A stretch of DNA of 64,000 nt from JBBDIX01 sp050486225 (lineage in GTDB: Bacteria; Actinomycetota; Nitriliruptoria; Nitriliruptorales; Nitriliruptoraceae): assembly GCA_050486225.1 (NCBI GenBank), contig JBJHCV010000011.1, positions 1 through 64,000 on the forward strand. Direction: 5' to 3'. The notes beneath the pieces are model-generated. The model saw nothing but the letters and a program-made list of their open reading frames with translations. It made no database searches and was not told the origin of the DNA. Shown piece by piece: positions 8,435-16,884 of this stretch. Position 1 is the first letter of the stretch. Each line of letters starts with the position of its first letter. The translations under genes were made by a program, and so were the position numbers.

Positions 8435-8463
8435 CGGCGATCCCAGGGCGTGAAGGAGACCCC

Positions 8464-9747
8464 ATGCAGTCGAGGTACGAGGGACTGACCGAGCAGCAGC
8501 GTGAGTTCCAGCAGCTGTGTGCGAGCTTCACCGACAACGAGATCCTGCCCTGGCTGCGAGACAATCGCGACCACGAGTGGAGCGCGCCCCCGCAGGAGCG
8601 ACTGCCTCGCCACCTCATGCAGAAGGCGGACGAGATCGGGCTGCGCACGCTGGGCCTGCCGGTCGAGTACGGCGGCGTCGAGCTCGACTGCCTGACCCGC
8701 ACGCTGATGGTCGAGCAGCTGGGTCGGGGAGACCCCGGGTTCACGACCACGATCGCGCAGAACTGGAAGATCGCCGCCGAGTTCGCGCGTCACGCGTCGA
8801 AGGAACTCGCCGACGAGTGGTTCGAGAAGTTCATCGAGCAGCCCGACTTCCTGTGGGCCAACTGCCTCACCGAACCGCGCGGGGCGTCGGACCGGGTGCT
8901 GCAGTACAACGCCCCCGAGGCGAGCATGCAGACCCGCGCCGTGCGTGACGGCGACGAGTGGGTCATCAACGGCGTCAAGCACTACGTGAGCAACGGCGGA
9001 ACCGCGAGCGCGTTCATCGTCTACGCGAACACCGACCCGAGCGCCGGCATCCGCGACGGGGTGAGCAGCTTCCTCGTGGGCGCCGACGCGCCCGGGTTCT
9101 CGCTCGGCCGTGTCAACGAGAAGATCGGCCACCGGCTGACCGTCAACGGCGAGCTCGTGTTCGAGGACTGCCGGGTCCCGGCATCGCACCTCCTGGTCGA
9201 GAACACGGCGCTGCACGGTGCCCGCAACTACCTGCTCGAGGGCCGTGTCCTCAACGCCGCCCGGGCGCTCGGCGTCATGCAGGCGATCTTCGACGACTCG
9301 GCACGTTACGCCCAGGAGCACTTCCACGGCGGCAAGATCATCATCAAGCACCAGACGGTCGCCGCGCGCCTCGCGGAGATGGCGACCTCGCTCGAGCTGA
9401 GCCGCTCCATGGTGTACCGGGCCGCGCGTGCGCTCGACGCCGAGTACGACGACGCCGACGCGCTGGCGCTGATGACCAAGTACCACTGCGCCGAGGCCGT
9501 GTTCATGATGGCGCGCCACGCCATGGAGCTGCACGGTGGTGCTGGGGTCATGATCGAGTCGGGCATCGAGAAGTACCTGCGTGACTCGACGATCTTCGAG
9601 CACACCGAGGGCACCGGCGACATGCAGAAGTTCAAGATCATCCGGGCGATGTTCCCGAAGACCGCCGGGGTCTACGCCGGCCCCGATCCGGTGTTCAACG
9701 CCGACGGCACCGTGTCGCCCGGGGTGGTCGGCGGCGGATCGAACTGA
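8464..9747 (+). CDS. Acyl-CoA dehydrogenase-family flavoprotein 1
   Basis: A 427-residue protein with the acyl-CoA dehydrogenase domains in order: helical N-domain, beta domain with DGDEWVINGVKHYVSNGG, and C-terminal helical domain with the EGT motif (HTEGTGDMQKF) where the catalytic glutamate is expected. FAD is the expected cofactor. ATG 8464 follows AAGGAG. No thiolase, enoyl-CoA hydratase or CoA ligase occurs nearby, so it may not belong to ordinary beta-oxidation; relatives oxidise or hydroxylate other substrates. It heads an operon with an ornithine-cyclodeaminase-like gene, two DapA-like genes and an MFS carrier. Family certain, substrate unknown. Confidence 0.88.
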   Translation: MQSRYEGLTEQQREFQQLCASFTDNEILPWLRDNRDHEWSAPPQERLPRHLMQKADEIGLRTLGLPVEYGGVELDCLTRTLMVEQLGRGDPGFTTTIAQNWKIAAEFARHASKELADEWFEKFIEQPDFLWANCLTEPRGASDRVLQYNAPEASMQTRAVRDGDEWVINGVKHYVSNGGTASAFIVYANTDPSAGIRDGVSSFLVGADAPGFSLGRVNEKIGHRLTVNGELVFEDCRVPASHLLVENTALHGARNYLLEGRVLNAARALGVMQAIFDDSARYAQEHFHGGKIIIKHQTVAARLAEMATSLELSRSMVYRAARALDAEYDDADALALMTKYHCAEAVFMMARHAMELHGGAGVMIESGIEKYLRDSTIFEHTEGTGDMQKFKIIRAMFPKTAGVYAGPDPVFNADGTVSPGVVGGGSN

Positions 9748-9781
9748 GTCGCCGCCGTAACCCGGGCGCGGAGGAACTGCC

Positions 9782-10774
9782 GTGAAGCTGCTGTACGACG
9801 CCGACGTCGAGCGTCACGTGTCCATGGAGGCGACCCTCGACGCCCTCGCCCGTGTGTACGAGAGCGTGCGCGAGGGCCGGGCCGGGACCGCGCCGCGGCT
9901 GACCCGCGACCTTCCCGGGGGATGGATCCGACTCATGACGGCGCACGACGAGGCCTCGGGTCACATGGTCTCCAAGATCTTCAACCTCGCGCGCGGCACC
10001 GGTGTGCGCTACCTGCTGCTGGTCCACCGGCTCGAGGACGGTGCCCTGGTCGGACTCGTGGACGGACGGCGCATCACGGATCTGCGGACCGGTGGCATGA
10101 GCGGCCTCGTCCTGCGCGAACTCGACCCGCAGCGCGCACCTGTCGAGGTCGGGATCATCGGGTCGGGCCACCAGGCCCGCATGCAGCTCGACGCGATCCG
10201 TGAGGTGCGCGACGTGACCCGCGTTCGCGTCTTCAGCCCGACCGCCGACAACCGCGAGCGATTCGCGGCCGTGAACGCGACGCCCGACAGTCCCGTGATC
10301 GCGGTGGACTCTGGCGCCGCGGCCTGCGACGGCGCCGACGTCGTGGTGCTGGCGACGAGTTCGACGGCCGGGACCCCCGTCATCGAGCACGACTGGCTCA
10401 CCGATCGGGCGATCGTGCTCGGCGTCGGCAGCACGAAGCCCGAACAGGTGGAGATCCCGGCCGAGACGCTCAGCGCCGCCCAGTGGGTCGTCGTCGACAC
10501 CCTCCACGCCTGCGAGGAGGCGGGAGACCTTCGTCTGGCGGTCGAGGCGGGCGACCTGACGGTCGACGAGGTCCACACGCTCGAGACGGCACCGACGCCG
10601 TCCGCCGCCCAGTGGACCGGCGGCCCGTTCGTGTTCAAGTCCGTCGGGTCCGGGGTCCAGGACCTCGCCCTGGCGGTCGAGTGCCTCGACCGCGCCTCGC
10701 GACTCGGCGGCGGCGTCGATGTCGACGAGGTGACCTCCCTCAAGGAACCGATGGCCGGTTCCCCCAAGCCGTGA
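9782..10774 (+). CDS. Ornithine cyclodeaminase / mu-crystallin family protein
   Basis: A 330-residue protein starting at GTG 9782 behind GGAGGAA. It has the Rossmann NAD(P) site GIIGSGHQARMQLDA (about residues 122-136) and family features such as KIFNLARGTGVRYLLLV and GLVDGRRITDLRTGGMSG. Members of this family cyclise ornithine to proline, reduce cyclic ketimines such as pyrroline-2-carboxylate, or act as alanine or tauropine-type dehydrogenases. The genes that follow encode DapA-like lyases, a pairing also seen in hydroxyproline-type pathways, so a ketimine reductase is an attractive guess. The sequence does not decide between these activities. Confidence 0.85.
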   Translation: MKLLYDADVERHVSMEATLDALARVYESVREGRAGTAPRLTRDLPGGWIRLMTAHDEASGHMVSKIFNLARGTGVRYLLLVHRLEDGALVGLVDGRRITDLRTGGMSGLVLRELDPQRAPVEVGIIGSGHQARMQLDAIREVRDVTRVRVFSPTADNRERFAAVNATPDSPVIAVDSGAAACDGADVVVLATSSTAGTPVIEHDWLTDRAIVLGVGSTKPEQVEIPAETLSAAQWVVVDTLHACEEAGDLRLAVEAGDLTVDEVHTLETAPTPSAAQWTGGPFVFKSVGSGVQDLALAVECLDRASRLGGGVDVDEVTSLKEPMAGSPKP

Positions 10775-10892
10775 CCTGACCCCGGTCACCTGCCCTGCGC
10801 ACCATCGCCAGATCCCGACGACACACCCAGTCACACCGGACACCCCCTTCCTCGACCGGTCAGGCCGAGGAACGCAACCAAGGAGCACCGAC

Positions 10893-11858
10893 ATGGCCGA
10901 CCTCAGCCCCGCCAAGGAGATGGCCCGCGAACGCATCCGCGGCCTCTGGATGGCGACCACCACCCCGTTCCGCGCAGACGGAACGATCGACGACGACGCG
11001 CTCGCCGCGCAGACCGAGCACCTGATCAGTGGGCTCGGTGTCGACGGCATCTACTGCGGCGGGATGATGGGGGAGTTCTGGTCCCTGTCGGTCGCTGAAC
11101 GCCGGCACGTGCACGAACGCGTCGCCGACGTCACCGCCGGGCGCATCCCCCTCATGGCGCACACCGGCCACGAGAGCATCCGCGAGACCATCGACCTGAC
11201 CCTGCACTCGAAGGAGATCGGGATCGAGTTCGCGATCGCGATCAACCCGTTCTTCCCGCCGCGGCTCGGCGACGAGGAGATCCTGCGCTGGTTCACCGCC
11301 ATCGACGCCGAGGCGGGCAGCCAGCCCATGTTCCTGTTCAACACGATGTTCTCCGGCTACTCGCTGTCGACCGACCTGATCGACCGCCTCGCGGACATCG
11401 ACAGCATCTGCGGCATCAAGACCCCGCGTCCGAAGGACCAGTTCCTGGAGATCCTGGACCGGGTCGGTGAGCGCATCGTCGTCACCGACGCCGGCGAGGA
11501 GGAGTGGCTCGAGTACCACCTGGACCACGGGGTCCAGGCCCTCATGTCCACGCCCGCACTCGCGATGTTCCAGACGGCGGACAACCGTCCCATCGTCGAG
11601 TACACCGAACTGGCGACCAAGGGTGACCTCGAGGCGGCGTGGGAGGTCCACGCGACCCTCGCGGAGCACCGCCGGATCTTCCACAAGTACCTGCGCACGC
11701 CGTGGCTGGAGAACGGCGTGACCCCCATCGCGCACCTCAAGGCGTGGTTCGAGCTCATGGGTTGGCCGCAGGGCCCGGTGCGCGCCCCGCTGGTCGAACT
11801 GACCGAGGCGGAGCGCGACGAGATCCGCACCGACCTGGAGTCACTCGGCCTGATCTGA
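10893..11858 (+). CDS. DapA/NAL-family aldolase or lyase 1
   Basis: A 321-residue TIM-barrel protein of the dihydrodipicolinate synthase/N-acetylneuraminate lyase family. The Schiff-base lysine is Lys176 in CGIKTPRPKD. The usual GTTGE loop reads CGGMMGEFWSLS, and the tyrosine of the YNxP motif is replaced by Phe149 in FLFNTMFSGY, so it is not a standard DapA. ATG 10893 follows AAGGAG. Family members catalyse pyruvate-forming retro-aldol reactions or deaminating dehydrations of keto-acids. It is paired with a second DapA-like gene 60 bases downstream. Confidence 0.85.
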   Translation: MADLSPAKEMARERIRGLWMATTTPFRADGTIDDDALAAQTEHLISGLGVDGIYCGGMMGEFWSLSVAERRHVHERVADVTAGRIPLMAHTGHESIRETIDLTLHSKEIGIEFAIAINPFFPPRLGDEEILRWFTAIDAEAGSQPMFLFNTMFSGYSLSTDLIDRLADIDSICGIKTPRPKDQFLEILDRVGERIVVTDAGEEEWLEYHLDHGVQALMSTPALAMFQTADNRPIVEYTELATKGDLEAAWEVHATLAEHRRIFHKYLRTPWLENGVTPIAHLKAWFELMGWPQGPVRAPLVELTEAERDEIRTDLESLGLI

Positions 11859-11864
11859 TCGGTC

Positions 11865-11895
11865 GCCGCCCGCGCGCATCGTGTGCGCGGGCGGC
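11865..11895 (+). terminator. GC-rich hairpin between the two DapA-like genes
   Basis: An 11-base perfect stem (GCCGCCCGCGC at 11865-11875 with its complement at 11885-11895), extended inward by three more pairs including a G-U. It lies seven bases after the stop codon and just before the ribosome site of the next gene. There is no T-run. Because the next gene follows closely in the same direction, it may tune downstream expression or protect the upstream transcript 3' end rather than end transcription fully. Confidence 0.5.
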
Positions 11896-11918
11896 CCACA
11901 CCACACGACGGAGCATCC

Positions 11919-12944
11919 ATGGCGGACTACACACGGGCCGAGGCCAGGGACTGGGCGAGGGAACACATGCGGGGCGTGTGCGGCTGCCTGCTGCCCACCC
12001 TCTCGAGTTCTCTCCGTCAGGTCAACGAGGGCGCGATCCGGCATGACGTCCGTCTCCAGAAGCAGCACGGGTTCTGGGGGACGCTCATCGTCAGCGAGGC
12101 GGGGACCACCGACGAGGAACTGCGCCAGGTCATCGACGTCACCGTCGACGAGGCGGGTGCGCAGGGTCTGCGCACCGTGCTGCTCGCGTCGGCACCGACA
12201 CTCGACGACACCATCGAGATGGTCCGGTACGGCGAGTCGGCAGGTGTGGACCTGGTGCTGCTCGGCTATCCGCTGTTGTTCTACCCGAAGACGGAGGACG
12301 AGGTCCTCGAGTTCACCCGCGCCGTTGCCGACGCCACCGACCTCGGGCTCATGCTGTTCGCGATCTCCCACTGGAACTTCACGCGTCTGCACCCGTCGAG
12401 CTTCTCGCCGCGTCTCATCGGTCGGATGATCGACGAGATCGACAACGTCGTCGCGGTCAAGAACGAGATCGGCGGTCCGGGTGTCGCTGGGATCTGGGAG
12501 GTGTTCCACCGGTTCAACGACCGGGTGGTGGTGTGCGATCCGTTCGAGCGCAACGCTCCGGCGTGGATCGACGCCTTCGGGATGCCGTTCATGGGAACGT
12601 CCAACTACGAGTACATGGGTGGGCAGGTCCCGCGCTACTTCGACCTGCTGCAGTCTGGTCAGGTGGACGAGGGCATGGAGCTGTACTGGCGCCTGCACCC
12701 TGCTCGTCAGGCGAATGCGCAGGTGTCGGCCGAGTGGTCGGCAGGGACCCGCAACGTCCACCGCCTGGTCTGGAAGTACCAGTACTGGCTCAGTGGCTAC
12801 AACGGGGGTCCGATCCGCCAGCCCCAGGCCCGGATCAACGACGGGCAGATGGCCACGCTGCGTCGTGGACTCGAACGAAGCGGTCTGGAGATCGCGCCCG
12901 GCAGCGACGAGGACTTCTTCGTCGGGCGCAACCCGATGGACTGA
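11919..12944 (+). CDS. DapA/NAL-family aldolase or lyase 2
   Basis: A 341-residue TIM-barrel protein starting at ATG 11919 behind GGAG. The Schiff-base lysine is Lys181 in VAVKNEIGG. The position of the usual tyrosine again reads Phe (LMLFAISHW). It is related to, but clearly diverged from, the preceding protein; a carboxy-terminal extension of about 40 residues is present. The two may act on different intermediates or form a mixed assembly. The MFS gene begins two bases after its stop codon, indicating tight co-expression. Confidence 0.82.
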   Translation: MADYTRAEARDWAREHMRGVCGCLLPTLSSSLRQVNEGAIRHDVRLQKQHGFWGTLIVSEAGTTDEELRQVIDVTVDEAGAQGLRTVLLASAPTLDDTIEMVRYGESAGVDLVLLGYPLLFYPKTEDEVLEFTRAVADATDLGLMLFAISHWNFTRLHPSSFSPRLIGRMIDEIDNVVAVKNEIGGPGVAGIWEVFHRFNDRVVVCDPFERNAPAWIDAFGMPFMGTSNYEYMGGQVPRYFDLLQSGQVDEGMELYWRLHPARQANAQVSAEWSAGTRNVHRLVWKYQYWLSGYNGGPIRQPQARINDGQMATLRRGLERSGLEIAPGSDEDFFVGRNPMD

Positions 12945-12946
12945 CG

Positions 12947-14185
12947 GTGGCCACGTCGATGCCGTCGTCGCCCGGCGACCCGCCCGTGCGGTTCGGTGAC
13001 CGGCTCGTCCCCGGGTCCATCTCGGTGGCGGCCCTGCTCTTCCTCCTGTCGGTGGTCGGCTTCTTCCGCATCCCCCTGCTCCCGGACATCGGACGTGACC
13101 TCGGGCTCAGCGCCAGCGCCATCGGGATGATGACCGCCGGATTCGGTCTGGGACGGCTGATCACCGACCTGCCGGCAGGGCGGCTGTTCGATCGCATGGG
13201 CCGCTCGTCGATGATGATGCTCGGCTTCGTGCTGATGTCGGCCGCGAGCCTGTTCCTCAGCACCGTGGAGGGGCTGTACGGCCTCGTGTGTGGAGCGGTG
13301 CTCCTCGGCATCGGTTCGGCGGTGTGCGTCACGACGGCGATGGGCCACTTCTCCTCGGCTCCCCCCGATCGCCGCGGCACGGCCATGGCGGTGTTCGCCG
13401 CTGCCCTGCTCGGCGGCCAGTCACTGGGGCCCGCGGTCAGCGGGCTGCTGTCGGACCTGCGCGACTGGCGGTTCACGTTCGTCGTCGGCGGCGTCGTGAT
13501 GATCGTGCTCATCCCGTTCGCGAGGCGCTTCCTGTCGTCGGACCGCGGTGCCGGCGGCGGGGGCAGGAAGGGCGGCGGGGAGATCGACCTCACCACGTTC
13601 GACCGGGCCGCGCTGCGCCGAGCGCGTGCGACCCTCCTCGTCGTGCCGTTCGCCGTCGTGTTCTCACTCGCGGGTGTCGCCCAGACCACGGTGCCGCTCA
13701 TCGGCGGCGAGGACCTCGGCCTGTCCGCGTCACACATCGGATTCGTCGTGGGGGCGGGGGGCATCAGCCGGATCATCGGTGCGTTCGGGGGTGGTCGACT
13801 CGCGGACCTGGTCGGGCGCCGGCTCGCGCTCGTGCCCGGCCTGGTGCTGCAGGGGATGGGGGTGCTCCTGCTCGCGCTGCCGCCCCGGGTGTGGACCTGG
13901 ACGCTCGCGGTCGTGCTCATGGGCCTCGCGTCGTTCGGGATGTCCGTCGGCGCGGCCGCCATGGCCGACTTCTCCGACCCGAACCAGCTCGGTCGGTCGG
14001 TCGGTCAGTTCCGGTTCGCGGGTGACCTCGGTCTGCTCGTGGGGCCGCTGGTGACGTCGGCCGTGTACCAGGTGTCGGGTGTGGTGCTCGCCGGGGTCAT
14101 CCCGGGGCTGCTGCTCGTCGTGGTCGGAGGCATGGTGCACGTCCTGGTGCCCGACACCCGGGATGCACCGCGGCGCGCCCACTGA
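12947..14185 (+). CDS. MFS transporter (paralogue C)
   Basis: A 412-residue twelve-helix major facilitator. GTG 12947 is chosen because it lies two bases after the preceding stop; ATG 12959 in the same frame is an alternative. It has the loop 2-3 motif (PAGRLFDRMGRSSMM) and a matching one in the second half (GGRLADLVGRRLAL). It lacks the KQSGxQ motif of the three paralogues at 196, 6377 and 14270, so it is a different subgroup, resembling sugar-acid or drug carriers. It ends the operon and converges on another MFS gene. Confidence 0.85.
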   Translation: MATSMPSSPGDPPVRFGDRLVPGSISVAALLFLLSVVGFFRIPLLPDIGRDLGLSASAIGMMTAGFGLGRLITDLPAGRLFDRMGRSSMMMLGFVLMSAASLFLSTVEGLYGLVCGAVLLGIGSAVCVTTAMGHFSSAPPDRRGTAMAVFAAALLGGQSLGPAVSGLLSDLRDWRFTFVVGGVVMIVLIPFARRFLSSDRGAGGGGRKGGGEIDLTTFDRAALRRARATLLVVPFAVVFSLAGVAQTTVPLIGGEDLGLSASHIGFVVGAGGISRIIGAFGGGRLADLVGRRLALVPGLVLQGMGVLLLALPPRVWTWTLAVVLMGLASFGMSVGAAAMADFSDPNQLGRSVGQFRFAGDLGLLVGPLVTSAVYQVSGVVLAGVIPGLLLVVVGGMVHVLVPDTRDAPRRAH

Positions 14186-14269
14186 CCGGGTCCGCGTTCC
14201 GCCGGGTCCGCGCTCGAACCGAGGTGCGGGTGCCGGCGGTCGTTCGTGATCCTCGGGCCGATCGGGCGT

Positions 14270-15481
14270 TCAGGCCAGTGAACGCTCCGTACGTTCGGCG
14301 CGCCATGCACGCGTGCCCGTCAGCACGGCCGCCAGCGCGAACGCTCCGAGGATGCCCGTCCACCCGGGCCGATACGAACCGGTCGCGTCGGCGAGCGCCC
14401 CGAACGGCACCGGGCTGATCATGAACCCCCCGTAGAACCACAGGACCACGCGGCCACTGGCCCAGCCGGCGCGGTGTTCGGGGACGGTGCGCATCGCGAG
14501 CAGCATCACCACGCCGTGCCAGCCGAGCGCGGTCATCCCGAGCAGCGCGGCACCCACCCACAGGGTGAGCGGCCCGACCGTGGTCGCCGAGAGCACGAGA
14601 CCCACACCGGTCGCGGCGCCGGTGGCCAGTACGGGCAGCAGCCGCAGCGGGTTCGCCAGACGGTCTGCGACGAGCCCCCACAGGAGTCTCGCCCCGATAC
14701 CGCAACCACCGAGGACCGATGCGACCAGGCCGGCCCGGGCGACGGACTCGCCGACGCTCTCCACCGCGTAGATCGGCAGGTAGGTGTTGACACACGCGAT
14801 CCCGAACCCCATCAGCATCGCGAAGAGGCACAGGGTCCACAGGGTCGGCGTGGCCGTCGGTCGGACGTCGTCAGGCGAAGGGCGTGTACCCGGGTCGAGA
14901 TCGCGCGGAACCAGCACGGCGGCGACGAGTACCGACGCCAGACCGACACCACCGCTGATCAGCAGCGCCGTGCGCCATCCGGTGGCCAGCGCGAGCGTCG
15001 GCAGCAGCGCCCCCGACAGCAGGGCGCCGAACTGGACCCCGGACTGCTTCAGCCCGATGACGGCCCCCCGCGTCCGGTCGTCGTAGCCACGCATGACGAT
15101 GCGGTTGGTCGCGGGGTTGCCCATCGCGGCGGCCACGCCGGCGACCAGTGCGCCGAGCAGCAGCACGGCCAGACCGTTCGCCAGCCCGGCGACCATGAGC
15201 CCGGCGCTCCCGAGCACGATCGACGCGAGCATCGAGGTCCGCCCCCCGACGGAGTCGCACCAACGTCCCGCGCGCGGCGAGGACAGGGCCCCGACGAGGA
15301 AGAACACCATCGTCACCGAGCCGAGCTGCGCCCGGGTGATCCCGAGGTCCGGCACCAGCAGGGGCCCGAGCACGGGCACCGCGAACTGCAGGACCATCGA
15401 GAACACCAGCCCGATGATCATGGCCACGGCCATGCCGGATCGGGCAGCAGCGCTGCGCGGGACTGCGGGAGTGTCGCTCAC
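14270..15481 (-). CDS. MFS transporter, CynX-like, KQSGxQ subgroup (paralogue D)
   Basis: A 403-residue twelve-helix carrier. GTG 15481 is preferred since it lies four bases after the preceding gene's stop; an upstream in-frame start would overlap that gene. It carries PVLGPLLVPDLGITRAQLG and GLKQSGVQFGALLSG, the signature shared with the MFS proteins at 196 and 6377. It follows the second acyl-CoA dehydrogenase-like gene in a minus-strand operon that also includes a dihydroxypseudooxynicotine hydrolase-like protein, so it probably imports that operon's substrate. Confidence 0.88.
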   Translation of the reverse strand: MSDTPAVPRSAAARSGMAVAMIIGLVFSMVLQFAVPVLGPLLVPDLGITRAQLGSVTMVFFLVGALSSPRAGRWCDSVGGRTSMLASIVLGSAGLMVAGLANGLAVLLLGALVAGVAAAMGNPATNRIVMRGYDDRTRGAVIGLKQSGVQFGALLSGALLPTLALATGWRTALLISGGVGLASVLVAAVLVPRDLDPGTRPSPDDVRPTATPTLWTLCLFAMLMGFGIACVNTYLPIYAVESVGESVARAGLVASVLGGCGIGARLLWGLVADRLANPLRLLPVLATGAATGVGLVLSATTVGPLTLWVGAALLGMTALGWHGVVMLLAMRTVPEHRAGWASGRVVLWFYGGFMISPVPFGALADATGSYRPGWTGILGAFALAAVLTGTRAWRAERTERSLA

Positions 15482-15485
15482 GCGG

Positions 15486-16706
15486 TCAGCTCGACGTCGG
15501 CGCGGACGCTCCACCCATGTCGAGCCCGGACTCCTTGATCATCCGGTTGTGGGCCCGCAGCAGGTGGATCGTGTGCGTGCCGTCGTTGGGGAAGTACATC
15601 AGCGCGTCACGCAGGTGCTTCTGGGCCCGGTGGTCGAGCCAGCTGCCCTTGCAGCCGCAGATCTGCACGCCGAGCGTCGCGGCACGGAACGCCGACTCGA
15701 CGGCGCTCCACGTCGCGACGTCGCCGAACTTCGCGTCATACGAACCGGTCTGGTTCATCAGCGCGTAGCGGTACATCATCGACCGGATCGACTCCACGTG
15801 CGACAGGATCTCTGCGAGCTTGAGCCCCACCGCCTGGTGCCGGATGATCTCCGTGCCTCCCTGCACGCGGTGCGTCGCGTGTTCCAGGGCGGTCTGGTAC
15901 GCACCCTGCGCGACCCCCAGCTTGAACGCCATGGAGAACATCCCGTTGTCGACGGCCTGCCCACCGCGTTCCCGCACGGCCTTGTGCGGGGTCCCGAGCA
16001 CGTCCTCGACCGGCACTCGGCAGTCCTCGAAGATCAGTTCGGCGTTGTTGAGCATCCGCAGGCCGGCCTTGTCGTGCACGGCACCCTTCTTCATGCCGGG
16101 GTTGCCGCGGTACACCATGAACATGGTGGTGCCGTCCGCATAGTCCTGGTCCGGGTCGGTCGCGGCCTGGACGAGCACCATGCCCGCGTCGTTGCCCCCG
16201 GCGATGCAGTGCTTGCGGCCGTTGATGACCCACTCGTCACCGTCGAGCACGGCCGTGGTCTCGAACCGGAAGCCCGGAGGTGCGAGGAACCGGTCGGCAC
16301 CCGCGCCCGGTTCCGTGGACGCGTGCGCGGTGATGAACCCGTCGTCGGCCATGAACCGCTCGAAGAAGCGGTCCTTCTGATCCTTCGTGCCGCGGCGGAT
16401 CACCTGACGCACGTCCTTGATGCAGTGCGCGAAGTAGTGGGTGATGCCGGGGTCGGCGGTGGCGAACTGCTCGATGATCAGTGCGAGGGTGAAGGCGTCG
16501 AGCGCCGGGTCCGGTCCTCCGTACTCGGGGGGGACGACAAGCGTGCGGAATCCCGCCTTCGAGCCGGCCTCGATCACGTCGTTGGGGAAGCGTTCCTCGT
16601 CGTCGGTGATCCACTCGCGCCACGAGGCAGGTTCGATCACGTCTCGCGCGAACTCGCGGGCGCGCTGCTGCCACTCGCGGGTCTCGTCGGTCATCAGTCC
16701 GTCCAT
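15486..16706 (-). CDS. Acyl-CoA dehydrogenase-family flavoprotein 2, catalytic Glu replaced
   Basis: A 406-residue protein with the three acyl-CoA dehydrogenase domains (DGDEWVINGRKHCIAGG in the beta domain). At the C-terminal motif where the base Glu-Gly-Thr is expected it reads NDGTHTIHLL, so the glutamate appears to be Asp. The base may sit elsewhere, as in some isovaleryl-type enzymes, or the enzyme may do non-dehydrogenase chemistry. ATG 16706 follows GGAGAGG; ATG 16694 is possible. It is separated from the LacI gene upstream by 178 bases holding a promoter and a LacI-type operator. Confidence 0.85.
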   Translation of the reverse strand: MDGLMTDETREWQQRAREFARDVIEPASWREWITDDEERFPNDVIEAGSKAGFRTLVVPPEYGGPDPALDAFTLALIIEQFATADPGITHYFAHCIKDVRQVIRRGTKDQKDRFFERFMADDGFITAHASTEPGAGADRFLAPPGFRFETTAVLDGDEWVINGRKHCIAGGNDAGMVLVQAATDPDQDYADGTTMFMVYRGNPGMKKGAVHDKAGLRMLNNAELIFEDCRVPVEDVLGTPHKAVRERGGQAVDNGMFSMAFKLGVAQGAYQTALEHATHRVQGGTEIIRHQAVGLKLAEILSHVESIRSMMYRYALMNQTGSYDAKFGDVATWSAVESAFRAATLGVQICGCKGSWLDHRAQKHLRDALMYFPNDGTHTIHLLRAHNRMIKESGLDMGGASAPTSS

Positions 16707-16799
16707 GCGGGTGTCCTCTCCTGCTGCTCTGGGAACCGGAGACTCGCCGGGTGCGTCGCCGGGGGTGCGGACGCCCTGCCGTGGCGGGCCGGTCTCTGG

Positions 16800-16832
16800 T
16801 GGATCGCGCTCCCACGCGACGCGCCGACACTA
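16800..16832 (-). promoter_or_regulatory. Promoter and LacI-type operator before acyl-CoA dehydrogenase 2
   Basis: On the minus strand a -10 box TAGTGT (16832-16827) is followed by TGGGAGCGCGATCCA (16814-16800). The left nine bases equal those of the TGGGAGCGCTCCCA operator type known for CebR and related LacI-family proteins; the right half is imperfect. Its position just downstream of the start point suits a roadblock repressor. The rest of the 178-base gap shows nothing else. Confidence 0.5.
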
Positions 16833-16884
16833 GCGGTGGGGGGTGATCCGACAGAAGTCGACGAGGCGCCCCGGCAGGGCGCCG

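Noticed and set aside
10771..10789. Hairpin GTGACC-N7-GGTCAC at the end of the ornithine-cyclodeaminase-like gene
   Set aside because: Only six pairs, and the left arm overlaps the stop codon region; too weak to call a terminator.
14186..14212. Direct repeat of CCGGGTCCGCG twice in the convergent MFS gap
   Set aside because: Only two 11-base copies, high-GC and without dyad symmetry; not a convincing terminator, attachment site or operator.
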